Shown: one piece after another, positions 17,643-26,597 of the stretch
How positions within the stretch are numbered: the stretch's first letter is position 1
Layout of the letters: every line of letters begins with the position of its first letter
Assembly: GCA_934754495.1 (NCBI GenBank)
Contig: CAKVHW010000001.1
Location: forward strand, 62,001 to 126,000
Length of the DNA stretch: 64,000 bases
Reading direction: 5' to 3'
Source of the DNA: an uncultured Clostridia bacterium
GTDB taxonomy: Bacteria > Bacillota > Clostridia > Christensenellales > UBA1242
Notes under the pieces: model-generated
What the model was told of the DNA's origin: nothing
Databases searched by the model: none
Seen by the model: only the letters and a program-made list of their open reading frames with translations
Program-made: the position numbers and the translations under genes

Positions 17643-20600
17643 TTACGCATTAATTAACGCATATATCACTTCAAAAGGACGACTAATTTGCATTTGTGTT
17701 CCGCTTGTATCGGTTAGCGAATAGTTTAAAGTAAAACCATCAGGCGAATACGCATATTTTGCATCGGTGCTATTATATGGTTGTTTTGGAGTAACACTTT
17801 CACTCTTTATAAGTTGAAGGTAATTGCTATATGCTGTGATATAATTACCTGCTTCTGTAGGAGTTGTTCCTGAAATTTTATCTTTCAATTTGTTAATAGC
17901 AAATATAGAAACTTCCAACGCACCATTTTCCTTAACAACAATATTTTCTTGAAGTGATGCTAGTGTATTGTCGTAGTTTTGTGCTTGAGTGACACTTAAG
18001 TCGCTTAGGGAAGTAAAGTCACCTGTAAGCTTATTGTCACCACTAACTGCTTGATAAAACTCATCTAGGTTGTTAATAAGTTCAACATAAGTATGTGTCT
18101 TAATCCCGTTGATATTAGGAGCATAATTCATGCTACTTGCTAAATTATCGTAGTTGTTGGAAATAACTGTTGTGATTGCAATATAATCAGCATTGGCACT
18201 ATCATCTTTGTAGGTAGATAATGTATCTTTAATCACAATATAACCAGCATCACCCACAAGAATCGAACCAGCAACATCATCAAAACACTCGCCTACCGTC
18301 TTGTTTTCGCTGTTTTTTGCAGTCTTAATTGTGTCCATTTTAACTTCGCTAAAGTCATCAGCAAGTTTAGACATTTTAGATAGATAACCAAACTCATTTG
18401 CATAAGATGTAATATTGTAAGTCTTGACGCTTGCATTAAGTTTGTCGTCATCAAGCCTATTTAAAATGTTTGTTTTAATTGATGCATATTGATTAGTAAG
18501 CGTGATTTCTTTGTTAATAATTTTCTTTAGATAATCATTAACAAGGCTCTTATTTACAATTGTACCACCTATAGCCAAACTATTATCAATTTTTTCACCA
18601 AGAGCAACGACCTTAGTTGTGTTTTTAATGTCAAATCCACTTGCAACATCGTCTTTGCAAGATTTAAGTTTTAATAGTGAATCAAATTCGTTTTTATAAC
18701 TTAAAATGTTGTTGTTTTTAAAGCCGTTTTTAATAGATGTAATTGTATCATAGAAGTCATCAGTCGTTTCTACTTCACCAAAAACCTGGTCAAGGTAATC
18801 TACAACAAACTCATTTACCATGTTTTTACTTATTATTTTACTTGCCTTGCTTACAACAACACCATCCTCAACTTTATCAAACAAGATGCCGTCAAGTTTG
18901 CCTGCAAGAACAACAATATTTTTGTCTTCTAAGTTGTCAAAATTAACTTCAATAACCGATTTAATGTGGGCAAATTCTTGAACCCAATCGAAAGGAGCAC
19001 GAGTATCGTCTTGCACATTAGTTTTTGCTTCAGCCAACATTTTCTTAATAGATTTATCGGTACTAGCATCAGTGCTAACAGTTATTTTATCATGTGTGTA
19101 TTGCAAAATATCTACCACTAAAAGTCTATCGCAACCACCAAAAATAATTGAATCTTGAAGTGGTCCGTTAAGCTGTTCGCCTATTGTATTAAGGCTTGTG
19201 TCAGCTGGGTCTTTAATTTTAGCCATAACATCTTTTTCGTCTGCAAGTTTTACTGCCAGTGAAACAATTTGTTTATATCTAGGAATTTCAATTTCCCAAC
19301 TAATATCTAGCCCGCTACCCATATTTTTGTTAACATTTTCTTTAATTTTTGCAAGGCTTGTAAATTCAAAACCCTCGCTAATTTGTGATGCATATTTTTC
19401 GCTATAATGGTCTAGAGCTCCAACGATAATATTTTTAACAACGTCATTCGCCATAAGTTGGTTGGCTTCAATTTTGTCTAATGCTTTGCCAATTTCAACA
19501 AAATTCATTTTGTCTATATCATACTTATTGTTTTCCTTAGCACCATCAAGTTGTTTTTTAATAATATCATAACTATCGTATGCTGACTGGAAAACATCTT
19601 TAAAGCTTGTAACTTCACTAATATTATTAATTGTAAGCGTAATGTTGTCTTTCATAAATTGTGGCAAACTTTCGGCATTTTTCATAATTAAGTCGTTAAG
19701 TTTTGGTTCTATTCCATTGACCACATTTTTAAAGTTTTGAGGGCTTATTAACCCCTTAACCGCATCAAGCATTCCACCTAATGCACCTGCCAATGTACTA
19801 TTAATTTTATAGTTTGTTTTGCCATCAGTCTTATCAATACACGATAACACATCTACCGCACTTGTTAACATTGTAAGAGCTGCATCTTTTAGTGTTGTGG
19901 CTGTGATTGATGTTTCGTCTGAATAATCATAGTCCGCTTTTTCAGCACCAAAACCAAGCAAGAAATTTACAATATTTGGAGCCATTTCATTGGCTGTATT
20001 TAATTTGAATACAGCATCAACAATTGCATTACTATTTTCTTTAGTAAGGTTAGTTTTTAAATACTCTACCATATCACCAGTATTGCCTTGCACAATTGGT
20101 AACAACAGGTTGTTGTTGTTTAAAGTTCGCACCAAGCTTACAACATTTAATATTTCTTGTTTCGTTTTTTCTGACTTATAACTTTCAAGTTCGTCGAAAC
20201 ATGAATTTATAAACACCCTAACATATGGTTTGTATCCATCAGTTTTAACTTCTTTTCTTGCAAACTTTACACCAATTGGCACAACAACATCGGTGCACAC
20301 TTCAACTGTTTTTGACTTAAACACAACATCAATCATTGTATCAATTTTATCTAGACTGTTGCTAAGTTCGGCTTGCGTGCATGTGTTAAGGTTTGGAATA
20401 TTAAAATCTTTAACCTGATAATAAATATCTGTTATGTTAATCGCTTCAGTACTAAGTTTTACTTTTTCTTTGTTTATCACAACGGTAGAATTAAGGTCAA
20501 GCAAATTTGTCATAAGTTTGTCAAGCCCCAAAGCCTTAAATGTTTTGCCAGCAACCGAATTGTCATAACCATCAACTATTTGGGTATAAGTGTCACCACC

Positions 20601-21224
20601 ATATTCTGTTAATATCCCTGTTTCTGTGCCAGCATTTTCAGCCGAACGTGCTTCAACAGATTTTGCCACTTGAATATATCCTACAAGCGGACTTATGGTA
20701 CAGAAAAATGTTGCTAGTGCTAAGCCCGAACCTAATAGACCACCAAGCAAGCGGTGTTTGTTAAGTTTTTTACCTTCTTCTTTAAGAGCTTTTTTCTTTC
20801 TTCGCTCACCAGCAAAAATAAAGATATTAAAAATCCAATACAAAATAAGCGTAATAAGTTTTAGCACCCAATAGCATACTATAAACACAACACCATTAAT
20901 AAGCATTGATATTAATGTTAATATCACATTAACCGTATCGGCATAGTTTACACCATCAAGAGCAAGTTTTGAGTCTAGTAGTGCTGTGATGTATTCGGGA
21001 AGTTTTACATATGACACCCCTTCTACTTGTAAAGGAATCCAATTCCCAATAGGAAGTTTTAAAAGTGACATTGTTATATTGGTGGATAAAAACAATAGCA
21101 ATATAATACTAACTGCCACCCATATGCCCCTAACCGCAGTACGTTTTAATCCACGGCTCATACCTACTAAAAAGCCTATTATTAAAAACACTGCAAATAC
21201 TATAGAAATAATTAACGAAACCAT
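17643..21224 (-). CDS. Giant CvpA-like membrane protein with long extracytoplasmic domain
   Basis: 1193 residues. The first 190 contain four or five membrane helices, with the CvpA-like start GFLVGMSRGLKRTAVRGIW after helix 1 and a basic cytosolic loop (ERRKKKALKEEGKK). CvpA proteins are usually only about 160-200 aa. The remaining roughly 1000 residues are soluble, Asn/Asp/Lys/Ser-rich and mostly helical, with irregular repeats of the pattern L..KIK.N......YD.I.....AN. This tail presumably sits outside the membrane. RBS AAGGAG and a clean promoter support the start. It is followed by the 73-aa coiled-coil gene. I do not recognise the long domain. Confidence 0.75.
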   Translation of the reverse strand: MVSLIISIVFAVFLIIGFLVGMSRGLKRTAVRGIWVAVSIILLLFLSTNITMSLLKLPIGNWIPLQVEGVSYVKLPEYITALLDSKLALDGVNYADTVNVILTLISMLINGVVFIVCYWVLKLITLILYWIFNIFIFAGERRKKKALKEEGKKLNKHRLLGGLLGSGLALATFFCTISPLVGYIQVAKSVEARSAENAGTETGILTEYGGDTYTQIVDGYDNSVAGKTFKALGLDKLMTNLLDLNSTVVINKEKVKLSTEAINITDIYYQVKDFNIPNLNTCTQAELSNSLDKIDTMIDVVFKSKTVEVCTDVVVPIGVKFARKEVKTDGYKPYVRVFINSCFDELESYKSEKTKQEILNVVSLVRTLNNNNLLLPIVQGNTGDMVEYLKTNLTKENSNAIVDAVFKLNTANEMAPNIVNFLLGFGAEKADYDYSDETSITATTLKDAALTMLTSAVDVLSCIDKTDGKTNYKINSTLAGALGGMLDAVKGLISPQNFKNVVNGIEPKLNDLIMKNAESLPQFMKDNITLTINNISEVTSFKDVFQSAYDSYDIIKKQLDGAKENNKYDIDKMNFVEIGKALDKIEANQLMANDVVKNIIVGALDHYSEKYASQISEGFEFTSLAKIKENVNKNMGSGLDISWEIEIPRYKQIVSLAVKLADEKDVMAKIKDPADTSLNTIGEQLNGPLQDSIIFGGCDRLLVVDILQYTHDKITVSTDASTDKSIKKMLAEAKTNVQDDTRAPFDWVQEFAHIKSVIEVNFDNLEDKNIVVLAGKLDGILFDKVEDGVVVSKASKIISKNMVNEFVVDYLDQVFGEVETTDDFYDTITSIKNGFKNNNILSYKNEFDSLLKLKSCKDDVASGFDIKNTTKVVALGEKIDNSLAIGGTIVNKSLVNDYLKKIINKEITLTNQYASIKTNILNRLDDDKLNASVKTYNITSYANEFGYLSKMSKLADDFSEVKMDTIKTAKNSENKTVGECFDDVAGSILVGDAGYIVIKDTLSTYKDDSANADYIAITTVISNNYDNLASSMNYAPNINGIKTHTYVELINNLDEFYQAVSGDNKLTGDFTSLSDLSVTQAQNYDNTLASLQENIVVKENGALEVSIFAINKLKDKISGTTPTEAGNYITAYSNYLQLIKSESVTPKQPYNSTDAKYAYSPDGFTLNYSLTDTSGTQMQISRPFEVIYALINA

Positions 21225-21245
21225 AATATCTCCTTATATATTTTT

Positions 21246-21274
21246 ATTATATTACATTTTTACTGTAATTCCAA
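21246..21274 (-). promoter_or_regulatory. Sigma-A promoter of the CvpA-like gene
   Basis: Minus strand TTGGAA, 17-nt spacer, TATAAT; start near 21239, just upstream of AAGGAG. Confidence 0.7.
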
Positions 21275-21518
21275 AATTTATTTAAAAATAAATTTTATTT
21301 TTTTAGTCGTTTTTCAGTTTTTTTGTACAAGTATTACTATTATGCTATTTATGATGACCCAACATCTTATTATTAATATTCAAAACCTTATATCGCAAAA
21401 TTTTAATTCTAGCCATGGAAATCAGGTCATTATTAATATAAAACACCTAAAAATTACCACTAACCAAAGAGAAGTTATATGTTTTTTATCTTAAAAAAAT
21501 CACTTTTTATTTATTTGT

Positions 21519-21547
21519 TTGATATTTATGTGTATTTTTGATAAACT
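21519..21547 (+). promoter_or_regulatory. Sigma-A promoter of the 143-aa gene
   Basis: TTGATA, 17-nt spacer, TAAACT; start near 21554, leaving a 17-nt leader with AAGGA. Confidence 0.55.
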
Positions 21548-21570
21548 AAATATATAAGGAAAATTGAATT

Positions 21571-22002
21571 ATGTTGGAAAAATATTATAATAGAATGAGC
21601 CACTTAAGATTGGCTACTCCTCTTCTTAACGACATTGGAGCATTAGAGCAAATTGTGTACAACTTTAACCGTAATTATGCAATCAATACACTATCTAGTA
21701 TTGAAGATAAATACGAAAGCGAATTACAACAAATAAGTTTTTTCTATTCAGGTCGTCCAATAATTAAAGGAGAAATCAACACACTATATTCTCACAAATC
21801 AAATGATGACTTAATTGATGATGCATATTATCTTATAAATTGTCTTATTATAATTGGCGCTGTGCGATTCGGCATGGAAAAAAGCATTGAATTAGCCTTA
21901 CAAAAACTTGATGACGAAACCGCCAACGAAACCGAACCACACAATGACACAAAAATTGATTTTTCCGCCTACATAGAAACTGCTAACATTATTACAACAT
22001 AA
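21571..22002 (+). CDS. Hypothetical protein
   Basis: 143 residues, not recognised. No signal peptide or clear membrane segment; there is one hydrophobic stretch in the middle (YYLINCLIIIGAVRFGM) and a polar acidic tail. AAGGA lies ten bases upstream of the ATG and a promoter precedes it. Monocistronic, divergent from the CvpA-like gene, and convergent on the P-type ATPase gene through a shared terminator. Confidence 0.6.
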   Translation: MLEKYYNRMSHLRLATPLLNDIGALEQIVYNFNRNYAINTLSSIEDKYESELQQISFFYSGRPIIKGEINTLYSHKSNDDLIDDAYYLINCLIIIGAVRFGMEKSIELALQKLDDETANETEPHNDTKIDFSAYIETANIITT

Positions 22003-22092
22003 ACAACAATTTAATGGTTTAAAAAATTTGAACTATATAATTTTTAGATAAAAATTTTAACAAATATAATCTCAATAAAAACATAAATTAAA

Positions 22093-22124
22093 AAAAGACC
22101 GAATATAAAATCGGTCTTTTTATT
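22093..22124. terminator. Bidirectional terminator
   Basis: AAAAGACCGA, 8-nt loop, TCGGTCTTTT, with U-runs on both strands, between the convergent 143-aa gene and the P-type ATPase gene. Confidence 0.85.
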
Positions 22125-22130
22125 TTATAA

Positions 22131-24863
22131 TTAATTTTTTCTCTTTTTTAAACTCCTATCTCTAATTTTCTCAAACCAACTAAGAAGAGTGTTGTAAACA
22201 GGCTGTGAAAGTAAAACAAGGATAATTATAAATAAGATATTTGGAAGGCTAAGTGGAACAAATCCAAAGAACGACCAAGGCAAGAATATAAGAGCCAAGG
22301 CTATTCCCAACACAGTACCACTAAATAAAATTCCACGATACAAATTAATAGGTTTGCAAAGTGTATACAATACCATTACACCTGCAAAGGTAATTGTAAG
22401 AGAAGTCATTGTAATAAATTGTGTACCATCGCCTGTATACTTATCAAATACATAACAGCCAATTGCATTAATTGTGAAAATTAGCGCACTAGGAATTACT
22501 TTAGCAAGCAAGTTTGCAAAGAATTTACCTTTAATAAGGTCGCTATTAGGCTGGAGTGCCAAGAAGAATGCCGCAATTCCAATTACAAAGAATTCAAGCA
22601 ACCACATATGAATTGTTGTAAATTGGTAATATTCATTAGGAAGAATTAAGAAGAATATTGTAATAAGCATTGTAAACAAGGTTTTCATTAAGAATAATGA
22701 AGACGTATTTTGAATGTTGTTGATAACTCTTCTACCTTCAGCAACAACACTAGGCATGCTAGAGAAATTACTATCTAATAGTACCAAACTACTTACATTA
22801 CGAGTAGCTTCACTACCGCTTGCCATTGCAATACTACAATCGGCTTCTTTAAGTGCCAAAATATCATTAACACCATCACCAGTCATGGCAACTTTGTGTC
22901 CTTTGTTTTTAAGCGCTTTTACAATTATACTTTTTTGTTCGGGGCTAACACGTCCAAACACTGTATATTTTTCTGCCGCTTCAATAACTTGTTGTTCGTT
23001 TAAACCTTCTAGGCTAATATACATTTTAGCATTTTCTACCCCAACACGCTTACTTACTTCACTTACGGTTACTGGGTTGTCACCGGAAATAATTTTAATA
23101 GCAACACCGTTGTCTTTAAACCACTGAATTGTTGCTGAAGCATCTTCTCTAATATGGTCTTCAATTACAATCAAACAAATTGGAGTACGCTTATCACTAA
23201 CTTTTCCGTCACTTATCTCTCCTGCGCACTTAGCAAGAAGAAGCACTCTAAAACCACGTTGGGCATAAGACCTAACTTGTTTTTCAATTTCTGGTGCTTT
23301 TCCTTTTAGCACAAATTCCGGTGCACCATATATATAAGTTTCGCCATTTTTAAATGTAACAGCACTATACTTACGGGCACTATTAAATGGAATTATATTT
23401 TTTGCAGTAAGTTCTTTACTATAACCAAAATGAAGGGCAAGTGCACGGCTTGTTTGGTTGTTGTCGTCAAGGGCTGTTAGCATACTTCCCATAATGTCGG
23501 TTATGCTTTCATTGAAATTTGCGTCAAGTTGAACAACCGAAAATACTTTCATTGTTCCGTCAGTAATTGTACCTGTTTTGTCTAGGCATAACACATCGGT
23601 ACGTGCTAGCATCTCAATGCTATATAGGTCTTGCACAAGTGTGCGTTTTTTAGCAAGTTTTATTACACCAACCGCAAGTGCCATACTTGTAAGCAAAAAC
23701 ATTCCGGCTGGAATCATTCCAACGGTTGAGCCTGCTGTAAAGTAAATGGCAGCAGTTTTCCCTGCGTGATGATAAACATCTAAGAATGTAAGAATTGATA
23801 GCGGTACCAACACAACACCAATAACCTTAATAATTGTGTTAAGGGTGTTCATAAGTTCGCTCTTTGGCTTTTCATAACGTTTTGCTTTTGCACTAAGTTT
23901 TGCCGTATAACTATCTGAGCCAACCTTATCTACTTTGGCATAGCACTTACCGCTTACCACAAAACTTCCGCTATATAGCACTGCACCTTTACGCTTTTTA
24001 ATAGAAACACTTTCACCAGTTAGCAGGCTTTCGTTTACTTCAACTTCGCCTTCTAGCACGATACAATCTGCACAAATTTGTTTGCCAGATGAAAACATAA
24101 CGATATCATCTAGCACAAGGTTTTCAATAGGAATTTCACTTTCAATCTTATCACGTACAACTGTTGCTACTGGCGACACCATTAGGCTAATTTTTTCAAT
24201 CGTCTTTTTCGCCTTAATTTCTTGAATAATCCCAATTGCCAAGTTACATGTAAATGGCACCATAAAGAATATGTACTTAATAGGTGCTTTTGCCACTAGT
24301 AGCGCAACGGCAATTGTTATACACAAAATGTTAAAGAATGTGAAAATATTTGATAATAAGATTTGTGCATAAGTCTTAGTGTTTTTGTTTTCAACTACGT
24401 TTACACAGCCTTCTACTTTACGCTGTTCAATTTGTTCGGCAGTAAGTCCAACTTTAGGGGAAGGGTTATAACGTTCTACGGGTTTGTTTGCCTTTTCTTT
24501 TTCTTTTTTCTTCTTGCTAGGTTTTTCTTTTTTTTCTAAAATCCTAGGTGTCTTATACACCACTCCATCTTCTTCAAATGTGCCTTCTTGTACCTCTTTA
24601 GTACCTTTTTTCTTAACTTCCTTCCTAGCCTTTTTCTTATCTGGCATTTCAGGAGTTTCGGTCACTTCGTTAGCAGGTTGTATATTCTCAGCAGATTGAG
24701 TAACTTCTACTTCAATGTTAGGTTCTATACTAGTTACTGCTTCTTTAACCTTTTGCTTTTTTTGTTTTGCTTTAGGTTGTTCTTGCACTTCACTAGCAGA
24801 AGTTATAACTTCTTCAACTGCTGGTTCTAACACGGTATTTTGTTTTTTCTTGTTTTTAGCCAC
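22131..24863 (-). CDS. Cation-transporting P-type ATPase (HAD-IC family), canonical
   Basis: 910 residues. Residues 1-140 form a Lys/Glu-rich low-complexity cytosolic extension not found in typical family members. The pump core is intact: TGES at 282-285, phosphorylation motif DKTGT at 428-432 (Asp428), YGAPE nucleotide-site motif, SGD, and hinge motif TGDGVND at 660-666. The M4 motif reads PAGM at 385-388, where related calcium-type pumps such as CtpE have PEGL, so ion specificity is uncertain. The start is GTG, eight bases after AAAGGA. A 20-bp palindrome lies in its leader, so it is probably regulated. Compare the degenerate paralogue at 14561-17218. Confidence 0.9.
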   Translation of the reverse strand: MAKNKKKQNTVLEPAVEEVITSASEVQEQPKAKQKKQKVKEAVTSIEPNIEVEVTQSAENIQPANEVTETPEMPDKKKARKEVKKKGTKEVQEGTFEEDGVVYKTPRILEKKEKPSKKKKEKEKANKPVERYNPSPKVGLTAEQIEQRKVEGCVNVVENKNTKTYAQILLSNIFTFFNILCITIAVALLVAKAPIKYIFFMVPFTCNLAIGIIQEIKAKKTIEKISLMVSPVATVVRDKIESEIPIENLVLDDIVMFSSGKQICADCIVLEGEVEVNESLLTGESVSIKKRKGAVLYSGSFVVSGKCYAKVDKVGSDSYTAKLSAKAKRYEKPKSELMNTLNTIIKVIGVVLVPLSILTFLDVYHHAGKTAAIYFTAGSTVGMIPAGMFLLTSMALAVGVIKLAKKRTLVQDLYSIEMLARTDVLCLDKTGTITDGTMKVFSVVQLDANFNESITDIMGSMLTALDDNNQTSRALALHFGYSKELTAKNIIPFNSARKYSAVTFKNGETYIYGAPEFVLKGKAPEIEKQVRSYAQRGFRVLLLAKCAGEISDGKVSDKRTPICLIVIEDHIREDASATIQWFKDNGVAIKIISGDNPVTVSEVSKRVGVENAKMYISLEGLNEQQVIEAAEKYTVFGRVSPEQKSIIVKALKNKGHKVAMTGDGVNDILALKEADCSIAMASGSEATRNVSSLVLLDSNFSSMPSVVAEGRRVINNIQNTSSLFLMKTLFTMLITIFFLILPNEYYQFTTIHMWLLEFFVIGIAAFFLALQPNSDLIKGKFFANLLAKVIPSALIFTINAIGCYVFDKYTGDGTQFITMTSLTITFAGVMVLYTLCKPINLYRGILFSGTVLGIALALIFLPWSFFGFVPLSLPNILFIIILVLLSQPVYNTLLSWFEKIRDRSLKKRKN

Positions 24864-24890
24864 AACGTTTTTCCTTTTTAATAAAAAAAT

Positions 24891-24910
24891 TGATATATTA
24901 TACTATATCA
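24891..24910. promoter_or_regulatory. Palindromic operator candidate in the P-type ATPase leader
   Basis: TGATATA, 6-nt centre, TATATCA: a perfect 7-bp inverted repeat between the predicted transcription start (about 24915) and the ribosome site. The position fits a metal- or stress-responsive repressor, but no regulator gene is nearby. Confidence 0.45.
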
Positions 24911-24921
24911 TTTATATGTTT

Positions 24922-24950
24922 AGTATAGCATAAACAAAACAAAATTGAAA
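24922..24950 (-). promoter_or_regulatory. Extended -10 promoter of the canonical P-type ATPase
   Basis: Minus strand TTTCAA, 17-nt spacer ending in TGC, TATACT; the TGn extension compensates for the weak -35. Confidence 0.6.
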
Positions 24951-25072
24951 ATCAACTTTTATGTTTTTTTCAAATTTTATTGTGATTTGTGGTTAAGAAT
25001 GGATTATATGGCAGTTTATTCTTAGTCTATCTAGCCTTTTATAATTACAATACCACAAATTTTTAATTTTTA

Positions 25073-25102
25073 TTGACTTTGTATATAAAAATTTGATATA
25101 TT
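25073..25102 (+). promoter_or_regulatory. Promoter of tRNA-Glu
   Basis: TTGACT, 18-nt spacer, TATATT; transcription would begin about 11 bases before the tRNA. Confidence 0.7.
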
Positions 25103-25119
25103 AAGAATGCTTTTAATAT

Positions 25120-25194
25120 GGCGCCATGGTCAAGAGGTTAAGACGCTACCCTCTCAAGGTGGAATCAGGAGTTCAATTCTCCTTGGCGCTACCA
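25120..25194 (+). tRNA. tRNA-Glu, anticodon CTC
   Basis: Complete cloverleaf of 75 nt: acceptor GGCGCCA pairs with TGGCGCT (one G.U), D arm GTC...GAC, anticodon stem CTACC/GGTGG with loop CTCTCAA, T arm AGGAG-TTCAATT-CTCCT, and an encoded CCA. The anticodon CTC reads GAG. It has its own promoter and terminator, so it is a single-gene unit. The usual major isoacceptor (TTC) must be elsewhere in the genome. Confidence 0.95.
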
Positions 25195-25201
25195 AAAAGT
25201 T

Positions 25202-25230
25202 AATCCCGCAAAACAATGTGGGATTTTTTT
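25202..25230 (+). terminator. Terminator of tRNA-Glu
   Basis: AATCCCGCA, short loop, TGTGGGATT (one G.U pair) followed by TTTTTT, starting 8 bases after the CCA end. Confidence 0.8.
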
Positions 25231-25271
25231 TAACCCCAATTTAGCATGGTGTTTTAACTAAAAATTAGGCA

Positions 25272-25300
25272 TTGAAAACCATTTAAATTCATGCTATAAT
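25272..25300 (+). promoter_or_regulatory. Sigma-A promoter of the sugar-kinase-like gene
   Basis: TTGAAA, 17-nt spacer ending in TGC, perfect TATAAT. Predicted start near 25307 gives an unusually long leader of about 86-119 nt. Confidence 0.75.
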
Positions 25301-25321
25301 GTCTTTCAGAACAAATTGAAA

Positions 25322-25389
25322 CACCTATCGTTGTAACAATAATTAAATTATTCAAATAAAATGAATTGTGTAATTGTTGTAGGTAGGTG
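25322..25389 (+). promoter_or_regulatory. Leader hairpin that would cover the upstream ribosome site
   Basis: CACCTATC at 25322-25329 pairs with GGTAGGTG at 25382-25389, and AACAAT at 25335-25340 with ATTGTT at 25373-25378, with an internal loop between the two stems and a loop of about 32 nt. The paired AGGTAGGTG is the only ribosome-site-like sequence for the ATG at 25393. The second possible start at 25426 lies outside the hairpin. A regulatory role is inferred. Confidence 0.45.
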
Positions 25390-25425
25390 AAAATGGAAAG
25401 CAATATTAATAGCGGAGAAAAAGGT

Positions 25426-26550
25426 ATGAACATTTTTGATATATGCTCACAATTTGGAATAACAGCAGTTGCTAAAAAGGTAATTTCTAAGGGGCTTATA
25501 AATAGTTCGTGGGAAGTGACCGACAAGGCTGGTAAAACATATATTGTGCAAGGAATAAACAATAATGTTTTTAAAGATGTAGACGGACTTATGGACAACA
25601 TAACACGTGTTACAAACCACATTAGAGAAAAAGTACTTTTAGAAGGTGGCGACACAAGTCGTGAAGTATTAGAACTTATTCCCAATGTTGACACTGGAAA
25701 AAACTACATAAACATAAACAACAAGGAATATTACAGAATTTACAAGTGTATTACCAATGCCACAACTTATGACGAAGCAAATATGCAACTATTATATCAA
25801 GCAGGCATAGGATTTGGAAAATTTCAAAAACAACTTGACGATTTTCCTGCCGAATCACTAACCGAAAGCATTCCAAATTTTCACAATACACCTAAAAGAT
25901 TTGAGGCTTTTGAAAAGAAACTTGAAGAAGTGGATTTTAAAACATATAGCAAAGCAAAAGCGGAAATTATTAAAGCGTTAAAAGGTTATGAATATGCTAA
26001 AAAAATCATGGAACCGCTTGAAAATGGTGAAATTCCAACACGTGTAGTGCACAACGATACAAAACTAAACAATGTTATGCTAGATAGCACCTCACACAAA
26101 GCAGTGTGTGTAATAGACCTTGACACCATTATGCCAGGTAGCCTTCTTTTTGACTACGGCGATGCAATTAGATATTGCTCTAATACTGGTGCTGAAGACG
26201 AACAAGACTTAAGCCAAGTAAAACTTGACCCACAAAAATTTATGGCATTTACACATGGGTTTTTACAAGAAACACATTCAAGCATTACTACCAGAGAACT
26301 TGACCTTATGGCAGTAGCCCCTGCTGTGCTAACTTACGAACTTGCACTTCGCTTTTTAACAGATTATCTAGACGGCAACAAGTATTTTAAATGCGACCCA
26401 GCAAGACCAGAACACAACTTAGAACGTGCAAGAGCTCAATTAAAACTACTTGATGAATTTAAGGCAAACGAAAAAAATATGAATAAGTCAATTCACCACA
26501 TTTTCGATATGTGCAAAAAAAGCGACACAAGAATTAAAGGACATTGTTAA
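25426..26550 (+). CDS. APH-fold sugar kinase, NahK-like (N-acetylhexosamine 1-kinase type)
   Basis: About 374 residues of the aminoglycoside-phosphotransferase/choline-kinase fold. The catalytic loop HNDTKLNNVM and the metal-binding IDLDTIMPG are intact, followed by FDYGDAIRY. The order and spacing match N-acetylhexosamine 1-kinases, which phosphorylate GlcNAc or GalNAc at C1 in mucin-sugar salvage; the substrate here is inferred. Start choice: ATG at 25426 has GGAG eight bases upstream and gives the family-like beginning MNIFDICSQFG. An in-frame ATG at 25393 would add 11 residues, but its ribosome site is inside a hairpin. Convergent with the methyltransferase gene. Confidence 0.75.
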   Translation: MNIFDICSQFGITAVAKKVISKGLINSSWEVTDKAGKTYIVQGINNNVFKDVDGLMDNITRVTNHIREKVLLEGGDTSREVLELIPNVDTGKNYININNKEYYRIYKCITNATTYDEANMQLLYQAGIGFGKFQKQLDDFPAESLTESIPNFHNTPKRFEAFEKKLEEVDFKTYSKAKAEIIKALKGYEYAKKIMEPLENGEIPTRVVHNDTKLNNVMLDSTSHKAVCVIDLDTIMPGSLLFDYGDAIRYCSNTGAEDEQDLSQVKLDPQKFMAFTHGFLQETHSSITTRELDLMAVAPAVLTYELALRFLTDYLDGNKYFKCDPARPEHNLERARAQLKLLDEFKANEKNMNKSIHHIFDMCKKSDTRIKGHC

Positions 26551-26565
26551 ACCAGAAATTTATAA

Positions 26566-26597
26566 AAAAAAAGACCAACTAACTGTTGGTCTTTTTG
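26566..26597. terminator. Bidirectional terminator
   Basis: AAAAGACCAAC, 5-nt loop, GTTGGTCTTTT with T-runs both ways; it includes the stop of the minus-strand methyltransferase at 26579. Confidence 0.85.

Larger units (their letters stand above)
21225..21570. other. 346-bp divergent intergenic region
   Basis: Very AT-rich. It holds the divergent promoters of the 1193-aa gene (21246-21274) and the 143-aa gene (21519-21547). In between are two loosely similar blocks containing ATTATTAATAT (about 21370 and 21434). No ORF, RNA gene or terminator was recognised in the middle part. Confidence 0.6.
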
